Source: Gallionella sp. (GTDB taxonomy: Bacteria; Pseudomonadota; Gammaproteobacteria; Burkholderiales; Gallionellaceae). From it: DNA of 43,406 nucleotides. Location: positions 1-43,406 of the forward strand of contig JAQTYN010000025.1 in the NCBI GenBank assembly GCA_028688275.1, given 5' to 3'. The notes beneath the pieces are model-generated. The model searched no databases. It saw nothing but the letters and a program-made list of their open reading frames with translations, and was not told where the DNA came from. The translations under genes and the position numbers were made by a program. Positions 25,791 through 37,131 of the stretch are shown in pieces; positions within the stretch are counted from its first letter, which is position 1; every line of letters begins with the position of its first letter.

Positions 25791-26813
25791 TTATATTTTT
25801 CGTTCAATCAACATCGCATCGCCGTAGCTGAAGAAGCGATATTGGTTTTCTACGGCATGACGATAGGCGGATAGCATTTCGGTCATGCCACCAAAAGCAC
25901 AGACCAACATCAATAAGGTGGATTGCGGCAGGTGAAAATTAGTGAGGAGCACGTCGACCACGCGGAAGGTGTAGCCAGGGGTGATAAAAATCCCAGTTTC
26001 GCCGCTGCCTGCTTGTAATTCGCCTTGCTGTGCCGCACTTTCTAGGGCGCGTAAGCTGGTGGTGCCTGCGGCGACCACGCGTCCACCACAGGTTTTTGCC
26101 CGTTGAATGGCGGCAACGGTGGCGGTGGGAATGTCGTAGCGTTCGTAGTGCATCACGTGTTCGTGGATGTGTTCGGTGCGCACGGGTTGGAAGGTGCCTG
26201 CGCCGACGTGCAATGTCACATAAGCAATCGTCACGCCTTTGTCGCGCAGGGCTTGCAACATAGCATCGTTAAAATGTAGTCCAGCGGTGGGGGCTGCGAC
26301 TGCGCCAGCGGTGCGAGCGAATACGGTTTGGTAGCGTTGTTCGTCTTCTCCATCCGCTGCGTGGGTGATATACGGCGGCAAGGGCAAGCGTCCGTATTGT
26401 TCCAGTAAGACCAGCACATCTTCATCTGGCAAAAAACGCAGATGGAAAAATTCACCTACGCGTCCCAAGACTTCGATCAATAGGCAATCCGCCAACATCA
26501 GTCGTGTGCCTGCCAAAGGTGAACGACTGGCACGCACTTGTGCTAATACTTCGTGGGTATTTAACACGCGCTCGACCAGTACCTCAACTTTTCCGCCACT
26601 TTCCTTCATCCCAAAAAATCTCGCCTTAATCACGCGTGTGTCGTTCAACACCAGTACATCGTTAGGATGAAGTAAATCCAAGAAGTCGCTAAATTGTCGA
26701 TCTTCCAATACGCCCTCATGTGCATACAACATGCGACTTGCCCCGCGCACGGCGGGCGGATGCTGCGCAATCAGCGTGTCAGGTAGTGCGAAATTAAATT
26801 CTTCAGTACGCAT
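25791..26813 (-). CDS. queA: S-adenosylmethionine:tRNA ribosyltransferase-isomerase (340 aa)
   Basis: Complete Que[14 protein letters not shown] at the start, [29 protein letters not shown] and [22 protein letters not shown], then [14 protein letters not shown]. It makes epoxyqueuosine from preQ1 on tRNA after Tgt acts. It is the first gene of the queA-tgt operon. Confidence 0.97.
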   Translation of the reverse strand: MRTEEFNFALPDTLIAQHPPAVRGASRMLYAHEGVLEDRQFSDFLDLLHPNDVLVLNDTRVIKARFFGMKESGGKVEVLVERVLNTHEVLAQVRASRSPLAGTRLMLADCLLIEVLGRVGEFFHLRFLPDEDVLVLLEQYGRLPLPPYITHAADGEDEQRYQTVFARTAGAVAAPTAGLHFNDAMLQALRDKGVTIAYVTLHVGAGTFQPVRTEHIHEHVMHYERYDIPTATVAAIQRAKTCGGRVVAAGTTSLRALESAAQQGELQAGSGETGIFITPGYTFRVVDVLLTNFHLPQSTLLMLVCAFGGMTEMLSAYRHAVENQYRFFSYGDAMLIERKI

Positions 26814-26970
26814 GGCATCTTGTCAAAATGAAAGGCTGCGATTGTAGTGGATGTTGCGTCGATATATGACGCACAACACTTATTTTGTCGTTTGTATGAT
26901 GCAATATGGCGGTCGAGAGTCATTTTTCAGGTGAAAATGAGATTTTTATTAAATAAATCGTCGATAGTAG

Positions 26971-26999
26971 TTGCCTAGATGCCCACTTATATGGATAAT
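26971..26999 (+). promoter_or_regulatory. Sigma-70-type promoter of tRNA-Leu
   Basis: TTGCCT (26971-26976), a 17-base spacer and GATAAT (26994-26999). The expected start at about 27006 is just before the tRNA at 27012. Confidence 0.55.
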
Positions 27000-27011
27000 G
27001 CGCTCCACTTC

Positions 27012-27098
27012 GCCGGGGTGATGGAACTGGTAGACGTGCTGGACTCAAAATCCAGTGCCCGAAAGGGCGTGGGGGTTCGATTCCCCCCCCCGGCACCA
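27012..27098 (+). tRNA. tRNA-Leu (anticodon CAA)
   Basis: A class II tRNA of 87 bases with encoded CCA. The acceptor stem is GCCGGGG/CCCCGGC, the anticodon stem CTGGA/TCCAG surrounds loop CTCAAAA (anticodon CAA, reads TTG), the variable arm is long (TGCCCGAAAGGGCGT) and the T arm is GGGGG-TTCGATT-CCCCC. The long variable arm fits tRNA-Leu. Confidence 0.96.
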
Positions 27099-27198
27099 AA
27101 TTAAATTTCAATGTTGTGTCAACCTAACGAAATGTCTCTGCGTTACTTCGCTCGACATCTTGATGTCTAAATTTTTTAAATTATTTTCGGAGTTCATT

Positions 27199-27468
27199 AT
27201 GAGCAAATTGTTATCTGTATTGGTTGCTGCTGTATTCGCTGTTGTTTCTTTCTCCGCTGTTGCTGCTGATGCAGCTCCAGCAGCTCCAGCTGCTGCACCA
27301 GCAGCGGCTATGGCTCCAGCTGCGGCAGCTCCAGCAGCAGCTACACCTGCTGACAAAGCAGTTAAAAAAGCAAATAAATCAAAAGCAAAATCAAAAGCAA
27401 AAGCAAAAGCAAAAGCAAAAGCAACTAAGGCTGATGCAGCAGCACCAGCTGCACCAGCAGCACACTAA
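27199..27468 (+). CDS. Ala/Pro/Lys-rich low-complexity exported protein (89 aa)
   Basis: A Sec signal peptide (about 1-23, ending S-A-V-A-A) is followed by an Ala/Pro-rich part, a basic Lys-Ala stretch (KAKSKAKAKAKAKA) and an Ala/Pro end. GGAG lies before ATG 27199. A strong terminator follows. The basic repeat might bind nucleic acid or acidic polysaccharide, but that is only inference from composition. No known family recognised. Confidence 0.65.
   Translation: MSKLLSVLVAAVFAVVSFSAVAADAAPAAPAAAPAAAMAPAAAAPAAATPADKAVKKANKSKAKSKAKAKAKAKATKADAAAPAAPAAH
27393..27422 (+). repeat. Five perfect AAAAGC hexamers inside the Lys-Ala stretch
   Basis: Five identical hexamers in a row, each adding one Lys-Ala pair. 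A short in-frame repeat of this kind can gain or lose units by slippage without breaking the frame. Confidence 0.8.
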
Positions 27469-27483
27469 GACTTAGTCTTTTAG

Positions 27484-27518
27484 AAAAGGCAGGGGAGACC
27501 CTGCCTTTTTTGTTTTTG
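27484..27518 (+). terminator. Rho-independent terminator
   Basis: AAAAGGCAGGG (27484-27494) pairs perfectly with CCCTGCCTTTT (27499-27509) around a GAGA tetraloop, with a T-tract running to about 27518. Confidence 0.92.
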
Positions 27519-27529
27519 TAGGATACAAA

Positions 27530-27976
27530 ATGATTTGGAAACCTAATGCAACTGTTGCTGCCGTCATAGAGCATGACGGTAAATTTTTATTGGTCGAAGA
27601 ACAAACCTTGCAAGGTGTTCGATTCAACCAACCTGCGGGACATCTTGAACCTAATGAATCACTATTGGCTGCCACAGTGCGAGAAACGCTGGAAGAAACG
27701 GCTTATCATTTTGTGCCGCAACATCTGATCGGCATCTACCGCTGGCATGCTGTGGAGAATGACACCACCTATCTGCGCTTCGCTTTTTGTGGCGAGATCA
27801 CAGGGCATGAGCCTAATCGTTCGCTAGATACGGGGATTTTGCAGGCTATGTGGCTGACCCCAGACGAAATCCGTGCAAATCAAGCCCGTCATCGCAGTCC
27901 GCTTATACTGCGATGCATGGAAGATTACCTCGCGGGCAAACGTTATCCTTTAGATTTGTTGGTGCATTATGACTAA
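27530..27976 (+). CDS. nudJ: Nudix hydrolase, NudJ type (148 aa)
   Basis: A Nudix fold with box [23 protein letters not shown]. All acidic residues are kept, but the usual Gly near the end of the box is Ala. NudJ-type enzymes in this position before mnmA hydrolyse thiamine pyrophosphate precursors and nucleotides. Its end overlaps mnmA by 8 bases, so the two are translationally coupled. Confidence 0.88.
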   Translation: MIWKPNATVAAVIEHDGKFLLVEEQTLQGVRFNQPAGHLEPNESLLAATVRETLEETAYHFVPQHLIGIYRWHAVENDTTYLRFAFCGEITGHEPNRSLDTGILQAMWLTPDEIRANQARHRSPLILRCMEDYLAGKRYPLDLLVHYD

Positions 27977-29057
27977 ACGCGTGGTCGTTGGTATGTCGGG
28001 CGGGGTGGATTCTTCTGTGACAGCGTTGTTGTTGAAGCAGCAAGGTTATGAAGTCATCGGCCTGTTTATGAAAAACTGGGAAGATGATGACAACAGCGAA
28101 TACTGTTCCTCGCGCCAAGATTTGTTGGATGCGGTGTCGGTTGCCGATACCATAGGCATTCCCATCGAGGCGGTGAATTTCTCTAAAGAATACAAAGAGA
28201 GAGTATTCAGCTACTTTCTGCGCGAATATCAAGCGGGGCGCACGCCAAATCCTGATATTTTATGCAACGCCGAAATTAAATTTAAAGCCTTTCTAGATCA
28301 TGCTATGCAGCTCGGCGCGGATTGCATCGCGACAGGTCATTATGCGCAAGTGCGCGAAGTCGATGGTTTGTTTCAGTTGTGCAAAGCCGCTGACGACACC
28401 AAAGACCAAAGCTATTTTTTACATCGCTTGAATCAAGCGCAACTTAGCAAAGCAATGTTTCCACTGGGTAATGTGCTGAAATCTGAAGTGCGACGCATCG
28501 CTGAACAGCATGGTTTGTCGAATCATGCCAAAAAAGACAGCACAGGGATTTGCTTTATCGGCGAACGTCCTTTCCGCGAATTTTTAAATCGCTATTTGCC
28601 GACTCAACCTGGTGACATGCGTACCCCTGCTGGCGAAATTGTGGGGCAACATCAAGGGCTGTCTTTTTATACCATTGGGCAACGACAAGGCTTGGGTATC
28701 GGTGGCGCAAAGAATGCGTCGGGTGAACCGTGGTTTGTGTATGGTAAGGATATGGCGAACAACCGCTTGCTGGTGGTGCAAGGACACGACCACCTTGTCT
28801 TGCAAGCCCCTCGTTTGTTGGCGTTGGAGAGTCATTGGATCAGCGGTACTGCGCCCGAATTACACCATCGCTACGCCGCCAAAACCCGCTATCGCCAAGC
28901 CGATGCGCCCTGTCAATTCGTTGATTTGCATGAAAAACAATGCACGATTGCTTTTGAACAACCGCAATGGGCGATCACCCCAGGGCAATCGGTGGTGGTG
29001 TATGACGGAGAGGTGTGCTTAGGCGGTGCGATTATCGAACGCGCTGAGCAATCGTGA
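27969..29057 (+). CDS. mnmA: tRNA-uridine 2-sulfurtransferase (362 aa)
   Basis: PP-loop GMSGGVDSS, catalytic Cys in [10 protein letters not shown], the second Cys in STGICFIGE, the conserved [13 protein letters not shown] and a C-terminal beta-barrel. It makes 2-thiouridine at position 34 of Lys, Glu and Gln tRNAs. Length typical. Coupled to the nudJ-like gene. Confidence 0.96.
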   Translation: MTKRVVVGMSGGVDSSVTALLLKQQGYEVIGLFMKNWEDDDNSEYCSSRQDLLDAVSVADTIGIPIEAVNFSKEYKERVFSYFLREYQAGRTPNPDILCNAEIKFKAFLDHAMQLGADCIATGHYAQVREVDGLFQLCKAADDTKDQSYFLHRLNQAQLSKAMFPLGNVLKSEVRRIAEQHGLSNHAKKDSTGICFIGERPFREFLNRYLPTQPGDMRTPAGEIVGQHQGLSFYTIGQRQGLGIGGAKNASGEPWFVYGKDMANNRLLVVQGHDHLVLQAPRLLALESHWISGTAPELHHRYAAKTRYRQADAPCQFVDLHEKQCTIAFEQPQWAITPGQSVVVYDGEVCLGGAIIERAEQS

Positions 29058-29064
29058 AATAGGT

Positions 29065-29736
29065 TTATGACTTAGCGCGATGTGCATGTTGGCTCGCTAA
29101 TTCGTAGACTGCCAATAAGTCGGCTTCACTGACATCAATGACGCTATCCATCTGAGTGAGTGCAAATTCAATATCCTCCAGACCGATTTTTCGGGGCGAT
29201 GTTGGGGTGGCGGGTTGTATGTTTCGGGCGGGATAACGTCTGCCTGGCACAATGTTGTTCACGATGATCGCCGCGATGAGTGACATCAGTGCGTTGAGTG
29301 CCACGACATGTGTGATCCACATGCCACCAAACTGACGGTAGCTCGCATAGTTCAATACGATAATAAGCGCGGTTGCCGCACCAGGCGGGTGCAAGCAGCG
29401 GAAAAGTGACATGACAAAAATAGACAGCCCTACGCCTAGGGATGCAGCCAGCGTTGGTTCTGGAATAACTTGAGCTACCCACCATCCACAAATCGCAGAA
29501 AGAAAATGACCGCCCATAAGCGGCCAAGGCTGAGCCATGGGGCTGTGATGTGCCGCGTACAAAAGTACTGCGGAGGCCGCCATCGAGGCAAGCATGATGG
29601 TAGGATAGTGTAGTTGAGGCAGATGCTGCAGGGCAAAGTACACGATGAAAATACCAGCGGTACTCGCAAGACCGCTTTTGATTTTCTCCTTCACAGTGAT
29701 CAGGTCTGGTTCGAGTTTAAAGCTTTTGAGCAACAT
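29065..29736 (-). CDS. HPP-family membrane protein (223 aa)
   Basis: Four to five membrane helices with the family motif in LFRCLHPPGAATALI. HPP proteins are integral membrane proteins; one plant member is a chloroplast nitrite transporter, so small-ion transport is possible but unproven here. A polar C-terminal tail (about 165-223) follows the membrane part. It converges on mnmA. Confidence 0.85.
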   Translation of the reverse strand: MLLKSFKLEPDLITVKEKIKSGLASTAGIFIVYFALQHLPQLHYPTIMLASMAASAVLLYAAHHSPMAQPWPLMGGHFLSAICGWWVAQVIPEPTLAASLGVGLSIFVMSLFRCLHPPGAATALIIVLNYASYRQFGGMWITHVVALNALMSLIAAIIVNNIVPGRRYPARNIQPATPTSPRKIGLEDIEFALTQMDSVIDVSEADLLAVYELASQHAHRAKS

Positions 29737-31002
<1,266 letters not shown>

Positions 31003-31008
31003 AAGATT

Positions 31009-31542
31009 GTGGCGGCAGATTATGAGGATGACTATGCCTTGTTTCGCGCTGCGGTAGGTGATGTCAAGAAGCTTCCTCCTTATCATCGTGTAGAACACCC
31101 GAAACCACCCTGCGTGCCGTTTCGGGCGCGCCATCCAGCACCTCTCGCGCTTCCCGATGTTTTGTCTGACTTGAGTGCGAGTGAGGTTCCCAGTGAGTTT
31201 TTAAGGAATGGCTACTCGCGTCAAAAGCTGCGCAAATTGCGACGCACGCTTGCTATACAAGATCATTTAGACTTACACGGCTACCTCAGTGATGCAGCGC
31301 GCAAGCAGTTGCAGCAGTTTTTGCATGATGCGCTGCATCAAGGGTTGCGCTGCGTATTGGTGATACATGGCAAGGGCTTGAATAGTCGAGATGGTGAGGC
31401 GGTATTAAAGCTGCGAACTCGTCACTGGTTGATGCAACATCCCGCCGTGTTAGCTTACTGCGATGCGCCGCTTAATGAAGGGGGAAGTGGTGCGGTGTGG
31501 GTGTTGCTGAGAGCGTCAGCGCGCGCCGTAGATGCTTTTTAG
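31009..31542 (+). CDS. Smr-domain protein (177 aa)
   Basis: An N-terminal acidic DYEDDYALFRAAVG segment is followed by a linker and a C-terminal Smr domain (about 85-175) with LDLHGY, VIHGKGLNS and GGSGAVWVLLR. Stand-alone Smr proteins are candidate nucleases related to the MutS2 end. The start is GTG 31009, supported by the conserved acidic N-terminus. It begins 6 bases after trxB. Confidence 0.9.
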   Translation: MAADYEDDYALFRAAVGDVKKLPPYHRVEHPKPPCVPFRARHPAPLALPDVLSDLSASEVPSEFLRNGYSRQKLRKLRRTLAIQDHLDLHGYLSDAARKQLQQFLHDALHQGLRCVLVIHGKGLNSRDGEAVLKLRTRHWLMQHPAVLAYCDAPLNEGGSGAVWVLLRASARAVDAF

Positions 31543-31630
31543 CTGGACTAGGTCAGTACATTAAAGTTTATGTGAGGCTTATACGCGACACCGCTAACAT
31601 GTTTTTTGTAGGGAAATCTAAAAAATACCT

Positions 31631-31658
31631 TTGACGGTTTTCGAGTTGTATGTATAAT
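31631..31658 (+). promoter_or_regulatory. Sigma-70 promoter of rplU
   Basis: TTGACG (31631-31636), a 16-base spacer and a perfect TATAAT (31653-31658), about 40 bases before the rplU start. Confidence 0.8.
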
Positions 31659-31697
31659 TCGCGCCTTCGCAAAACCCGCAATAATTCGAGGTTGTTT

Positions 31698-32009
31698 ATG
31701 TACGCAGTCATTAAAACCGGTGGTAAGCAGTACCGTGTCACTTCTGGTGAAACTCTAAAAGTTGAAATTCTTCCTGGCGACGTTGGCTCTGCTATCGTGC
31801 TGGACAAAGTCCTGATGATCGCTGATGGTGAAAATCTGTCCGTGGGCAAACCTTTGTTGACTGGCGCAACCGTCAGCGCAACGATTGTGGCACATGGTCG
31901 TGGCGATAAAGTACGCATTTTCAAAATGCGTCGTCGTAAGCACTATCAAAAGAATCAAGGTCATCGTCAAAACTATACTGAAATCCGCATTGACGGCATT
32001 TCTGCATAA
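31698..32009 (+). CDS. rplU: 50S ribosomal protein L21 (103 aa)
   Basis: [14 protein letters not shown] start and the [20 protein letters not shown] signature. The start at 31698 follows GAGGTT and gives the normal length. First gene of rplU-rpmA-obgE. Confidence 0.98.
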   Translation: MYAVIKTGGKQYRVTSGETLKVEILPGDVGSAIVLDKVLMIADGENLSVGKPLLTGATVSATIVAHGRGDKVRIFKMRRRKHYQKNQGHRQNYTEIRIDGISA

Positions 32010-32032
32010 TTCGATTTTAAGGAGCATATACC

Positions 32033-32290
32033 ATGGCATCAAAAAAGGGCGGCGGCAGTACCAGTAACGGACGCGACTCACACTCAAAACGCTTAGGCGT
32101 GAAGAGCTACGGCGGCGAATTGATTAGCGCGGGCAGCATTATCGTGCGTCAACGCGGCACCGAATTCCACCCTGGCGACAATGTCGGCATGGGCAAAGAT
32201 CACACATTATTTGCCAAAATTACAGGCAAAGTGGTGTTTGCGATCAAAGGCGCGCAACAACGTAGAACAGTTTCTATCGTTGCAGCTTAA
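32033..32290 (+). CDS. rpmA: 50S ribosomal protein L27 (85 aa)
   Basis: [16 protein letters not shown] start, [10 protein letters not shown] and [19 protein letters not shown] lies before the ATG. Normal length. Confidence 0.98.
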   Translation: MASKKGGGSTSNGRDSHSKRLGVKSYGGELISAGSIIVRQRGTEFHPGDNVGMGKDHTLFAKITGKVVFAIKGAQQRRTVSIVAA

Positions 32291-32311
32291 TTGCACCGCT
32301 AGGCACGAATC

Positions 32312-32341
32312 AGCCCTATCGCAAGGTAGGGCTTTTTTTAT
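32312..32341 (+). terminator. Terminator between rpmA and obgE
   Basis: AGCCCTA (32312-32318) pairs with TAGGGCT (32327-32333), followed by seven T. It likely ends most ribosomal-protein transcripts, with partial readthrough into obgE. Confidence 0.82.
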
Positions 32342-32346
32342 TTTAG

Positions 32347-33429
<1,083 letters not shown>

Positions 33430-33441
33430 ACACCGACTATT

Positions 33442-33465
33442 CCCTCTCCCGCAAGTGGGAGAGGG
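33442..33465. repeat. REP-like hairpin between obgE and proB
   Basis: CCCTCTCCC (33442-33450) pairs perfectly with GGGAGAGGG (33457-33465) around GCAAGT. The same kind of C/G-rich palindrome recurs at 35843-35885. It has no T-tract. Confidence 0.7.
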
Positions 33466-33500
33466 GAGTTTCATCCTTGTTGACTCTTAATTATCAACCC

Positions 33501-34619
33501 ATGACTACCCTACTTACCACCGCCAAACGCATTGTCGTCAAAGTCGGCAGCAGTTTGGTGACCAATCAAGGCGCGGGCTTAGATCTCGCCGCATTACGCA
33601 ATTGGGCTCGCCAGATTGCTGCACTCAACGCCAGCGGGCATGAAATCGTGCTGGTATCTTCAGGTGCAATTGCTGAAGGGATGCAACGACTCGGCTGGGG
33701 AACGCGACCAACCGCTATTCATGATTTACAAGCCGCCGCTGCCGTCGGACAAATGGGCTTGGTGCAAGCCTATGAAAGCTGCTTTCGTCAACATGAGCTG
33801 CACGCAGCACAAGTGTTGTTGACGCATGCCGATTTGACCGACCGCGAACGCTATCTCAATGCCCGTGCTACCTTGACCACGCTGCTCAGTTTGCGCGTTA
33901 TTCCCATCATCAATGAAAACGACACGGTCGTCACAGACGAAATCAAATTCGGTGATAACGATACCTTGGGCGCGCTGGTTACAAATTTGATCGATGCGGA
34001 TGCCTTGGTGATTTTGACCGACCAAATAGGCTTGTTTACCGCCGATCCCCGCAAAGATCCAACCGCCACTTTAGTCAGTTTAGGCTTGGCAGGCGACGCT
34101 TCATTAGAAGCAATGGCGGGTGGTGCGGGGAGTGCCATCGGTCGTGGCGGCATGTTGACCAAAATTCTTGCCGCTAAGCGTGCCGCACGCAGTGGCGCAC
34201 ATACCGCCATTGCTTCTGGACACGAGCGAGACGTGTTGTTGCGCTTATTGCAAGGGGAATCCATCGGCACCCTGCTCACAGCCCCTACATTGACTTTAGC
34301 TGCGCGCAAACAATGGTTGGCAGATCATCTACAAGTTGCTGGAAAATTGGTGCTGGACGAGGGCGCGATCAAAGCCTTGCGCGACGAGGGTAAGAGCTTG
34401 TTGCCAATTGGGGTGAAAAGCGTATTGGGTGAGTTTAAACGAGGTGCAGTGGTTGCCTGTGTGAGTGCCGAGGGGCTCACCGTTGCTCACGGACTGATTA
34501 ACTACAATAGCCAAGAAGTTTGTCGTTTGGCAGGGCACGCTAGCGCGGAAATTGCCAGCTTGCTCGGCTATGGCGGTGACAGCGAGATGATTCATCGGGA
34601 TAATTTGGTGGTTTTGTAG
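33501..34619 (+). CDS. proB: Glutamate 5-kinase with PUA domain (372 aa)
   Basis: Amino-acid kinase fold ([58 protein letters not shown]) and a C-terminal PUA domain (about 275-370). First step of proline synthesis. Start 33501 taken from the conserved [16 protein letters not shown]. Confidence 0.96.
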   Translation: MTTLLTTAKRIVVKVGSSLVTNQGAGLDLAALRNWARQIAALNASGHEIVLVSSGAIAEGMQRLGWGTRPTAIHDLQAAAAVGQMGLVQAYESCFRQHELHAAQVLLTHADLTDRERYLNARATLTTLLSLRVIPIINENDTVVTDEIKFGDNDTLGALVTNLIDADALVILTDQIGLFTADPRKDPTATLVSLGLAGDASLEAMAGGAGSAIGRGGMLTKILAAKRAARSGAHTAIASGHERDVLLRLLQGESIGTLLTAPTLTLAARKQWLADHLQVAGKLVLDEGAIKALRDEGKSLLPIGVKSVLGEFKRGAVVACVSAEGLTVAHGLINYNSQEVCRLAGHASAEIASLLGYGGDSEMIHRDNLVVL

Positions 34620-34860
34620 CTTACCCATAGGCATCAACCTCAGTGAAAACACAGTCTATCTGGATTAATTAGCTCATTCGTCCTGAGGTTGCTAGGAAAT
34701 GAAGTGACTGGTGATAAATGCTTCTTCTTTACCCCATCAGGGTAGGATGGCTAATTCGCATGTGGATGCATAGTCCCTAGAAAGTCGTTGCTGTAGCATC
34801 CTTCATCAATTTCTTGCATCAATTATCACGCGCTTCTGCAATTTATACCCTTGCGGTAGA

Positions 34861-35832
34861 ATGTCCGCCATGAATACACCTATTTCCCTTTCCGTTGTCA
34901 TTCCCGTTTATAACGAAGAACAAGGTTTGCATACTTTGTTTAACCGTTTGTATCCCGCGCTGGACAATCTAAAAATATCTTACGAAATCGTATTTGTAAA
35001 CGATGGTAGCCGTGATAAGTCGGCTGCGATTTTGCGCGAACAATTTCAACAGCGCCCCGATGTGACGCGTGTGATTTTGTTTAATGGCAATTTTGGTCAG
35101 CACATGGCGATCATGGCGGGCTTTGAACATGTCCGTGGGCAGCGCGTGGTCACGCTGGATGCCGATTTGCAAAATCCGCCCGAAGAAATCGTCAGGTTGT
35201 TGGCGAAAATGGACGAAGGTTTTGATTACATCGGCTCCATTCGCAAACAGCGCAATGATAGTTGGTGGCGGCATGTGGCGTCGCGTGCCATGAATAATTT
35301 CCGTGAGCGCATCACCCGTATCAAAATCACCGATCAAGGCTGTATGTTGCGCGCTTATGATCGCGGCATTATTGACGCAATTAATAGTTGTAAAGAGGTC
35401 AATACATTTATTCCCGCGCTGGCTTATACCTTTGCGCGTCGCCCTGCGGAAGTGGTGGTGGAACATGAAGAGCGGGCAGAGGGTGAGTCCAAGTATTCCT
35501 TGTATAGCCTGATACGACTGAATTTTGATTTGATGACGGGCTTTTCCGTCGTGCCGCTGCAATGGTTTTCGTTGACGGGCATGGTGGTATCGCTGTTCTC
35601 CGCGCTGTTTTTTGTTTTCCTCGTCGTGCGCCGCTTGATTATTGGACCAGAAGCGGAAGGCATGTTCACCTTGTTTGCGCTGCTGTTCTTTATGATCGGT
35701 ATCGCATTGTTCGGTATTGGGTTGCTCGGCGAATACGTGGGACGGATTTACCAACAAGTACGGCATAGACCGCGCTATTTGGTGGAAGCGGTGCTTGAAG
35801 CGGAGAAGGGTGAAGGGGGAAGTAGGAAGTAG
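34861..35832 (+). CDS. arnC: Undecaprenyl-phosphate glycosyltransferase, ArnC type (323 aa)
   Basis: GT2 fold (SVVIPVYNEEQGL, FVNDGSRDKS, TLDADLQNPPEE, the DQGCMLRAYDR segment) and two C-terminal membrane helices (about 230-255 and 270-295). It matches ArnC, which places 4-deoxy-4-formamido-L-arabinose on undecaprenyl phosphate; the arn genes after it support this. Start ATG 34861, with ATG 34870 possible. Preceded by a 241-base gap that contains the long-range inverted repeat CAACCTCAG/CTGAGGTTG (34635-34643, 34683-34691). Confidence 0.9.
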   Translation: MSAMNTPISLSVVIPVYNEEQGLHTLFNRLYPALDNLKISYEIVFVNDGSRDKSAAILREQFQQRPDVTRVILFNGNFGQHMAIMAGFEHVRGQRVVTLDADLQNPPEEIVRLLAKMDEGFDYIGSIRKQRNDSWWRHVASRAMNNFRERITRIKITDQGCMLRAYDRGIIDAINSCKEVNTFIPALAYTFARRPAEVVVEHEERAEGESKYSLYSLIRLNFDLMTGFSVVPLQWFSLTGMVVSLFSALFFVFLVVRRLIIGPEAEGMFTLFALLFFMIGIALFGIGLLGEYVGRIYQQVRHRPRYLVEAVLEAEKGEGGSRK

Positions 35833-35842
35833 GAATGGCTAA

Positions 35843-35885
35843 CCCCCTCGCCCGCTTGCGGGAGAAGGTTGGGGAGAGGGATTTT
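35843..35885. repeat. REP-like C/G-rich palindrome between arnC and the formyltransferase gene
   Basis: A CCCGC-TT-GCGGG core flanked by C-rich and G-rich arms, ending in ATTTTT. Related to the palindrome at 33442-33465; it may also act as a weak terminator. Confidence 0.55.
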
Positions 35886-35908
35886 TGCAATTGCATAGGA
35901 ATAACAAG

Positions 35909-36829
35909 ATGAGTTGTGCGGTCGTTTTTGCGTATCACAATGTGGGGTATCGCTGTTTGTCGGTGTTGTTGGCGCAGGGTGTGGAGGTCACGCTGGTCGT
36001 CACCCACCGTGATAATCCCAATGAAAACATCTGGTTTGACAGCGTGGCGGAACTGGCCGCCTTGCATGGCATTCCCACCATCACGCCCGACAATCCCAAT
36101 ACGCCTGAAGTTGTCGCGCAGATTCGCGCTTTGCAACCCGAGTTTTTCTTCTCGTTTTACTACCGCGAAATGCTCAAGCGCGAATTGTTGGAGATCCCGA
36201 CTCGTGGCGCGCTAAATATGCACGGTTCTTTATTGCCGAAATTTCGCGGGCGCGTGCCCGTGAATTGGGCGATTATTCACGGCGAAACCGAAACGGGCGC
36301 GACGCTGCATTACATGACCGAAAAGCCTGATAATGGCGATATCGTGGCGCAACAAGCCGTGCCCATTTTGCCGAATGACACCGCACATGAAGTGTTCCAG
36401 AAAACTACAGTGGCAGCAGAAATGGCGTTGTATCACGTGTTGCCCGATTTGCTTGCAGGGCGTGCCGTTGCGGTGAAACAAGATTTAAGCCAAGGCGGCT
36501 ATTTCGGTGGGCGCAAAGCGGCGGATGGCATCATAGACTGGCGCAAATCTGCCACTGAAATTCACAATCTGGTGCGCGCGGTCGCCCCGCCTTACCCTGG
36601 CGCAACCAGCACCTTGGTAGGCAAACCCTTGCGAATTTTGCAAACGTTGGTCACAAAATGCACCGTCAGCGGCGAAGCACCTGCTTTTTATGTTAAAGAA
36701 AACAAGGCTTACGCGATTTGTGGGCAAGGCGTGTTGCGCGTCGTGCGATTTGAATTAGACGGCGAAGAAATTAGCGCAGTGGAATTTGCATTGCGGCACG
36801 GAGCAGCGCGCTTTCCGCTTGGGGAATAG
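35909..36829 (+). CDS. arnA: UDP-4-amino-4-deoxy-L-arabinose formyltransferase, stand-alone ArnA N-terminal half (306 aa)
   Basis: It matches the N-terminal half of ArnA: VFAYHNVGYRCL, FFFSFYYREML, LNMHGSLLPKFRGRVPVNWAIIHGETETGATLH (catalytic Asn and His) and the Asp in KPDNGD. The other ArnA half is encoded separately at 37132-38172, so ArnA is split. AGGA precedes ATG 35909. It makes the formamido sugar used by ArnC. Confidence 0.9.
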   Translation: MSCAVVFAYHNVGYRCLSVLLAQGVEVTLVVTHRDNPNENIWFDSVAELAALHGIPTITPDNPNTPEVVAQIRALQPEFFFSFYYREMLKRELLEIPTRGALNMHGSLLPKFRGRVPVNWAIIHGETETGATLHYMTEKPDNGDIVAQQAVPILPNDTAHEVFQKTTVAAEMALYHVLPDLLAGRAVAVKQDLSQGGYFGGRKAADGIIDWRKSATEIHNLVRAVAPPYPGATSTLVGKPLRILQTLVTKCTVSGEAPAFYVKENKAYAICGQGVLRVVRFELDGEEISAVEFALRHGAARFPLGE

Positions 36830-36860
36830 CTTTCTAAGCGGCGCGGTTGAGTAAGTGCAC

Positions 36861-37022
36861 ATGACCCTATTCAGCCATATCGGTGGCTTGCAAATTGAAG
36901 GTCGGACGATCACGTATGTTAACGTGATGAATCCCGTAATTTTCTTGACGCTCTTTTTAATTTTTGCTCTAATGCGCCGTCAAGTCTGGCGCGTCACGGG
37001 ACGCGAAACTTTTTCTCTTTAG
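36861..37022 (+). CDS. Possible small membrane protein (53 aa)
   Basis: A short frame between the two split arnA genes has one hydrophobic segment (NPVIFLTLFLIFALM) followed by basic residues. No strong ribosome-binding site and no known family. The same stretch contains a promoter-like pair and is followed by a terminator, so it could instead be chance sequence around a small RNA. Low confidence. Confidence 0.35.
   Translation: MTLFSHIGGLQIEGRTITYVNVMNPVIFLTLFLIFALMRRQVWRVTGRETFSL
36945..36973 (+). promoter_or_regulatory. Sigma-70-like promoter upstream of the arnA decarboxylase gene
   Basis: TTGACG (36945-36950), a 17-base spacer and TCTAAT (36968-36973). It lies inside the possible small gene at 36861-37022 and about 65 bases before a terminator-like hairpin. 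Confidence 0.45.
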
Positions 37023-37037
37023 GCTTGCCGAATTCCT

Positions 37038-37063
37038 AAACAGGTCGTTCAGCGACCTGTTTT
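37038..37063 (+). terminator. Terminator-like hairpin before the arnA decarboxylase gene
   Basis: AAACAGGTCG (37038-37047) pairs perfectly with CGACCTGTTT (37053-37062) around TTCAG, with TTTTAC at its end. It could end a short transcript from the promoter at 36945-36973. Confidence 0.7.
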
Positions 37064-37131
37064 ACTTTGGCGAATACGCGCGGTATTTCCGTCAAAATAC
37101 AATTATTTAAATACTCCCTCAAGGAAACAAC

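Noticed and set aside
26850..26880. Imperfect repeat TGTTGCGTC…GACGCACAACA upstream of queA as another operator copy
   Set aside because: Spacing and half-sites do not fit TGTNCG-N4-CGNACA, and a one-sided insertion breaks the symmetry.
34969..35766. Minus-strand frame of 265 codons opposite arnC
   Set aside because: No domain or start signal; arnC on the plus strand explains the sequence.
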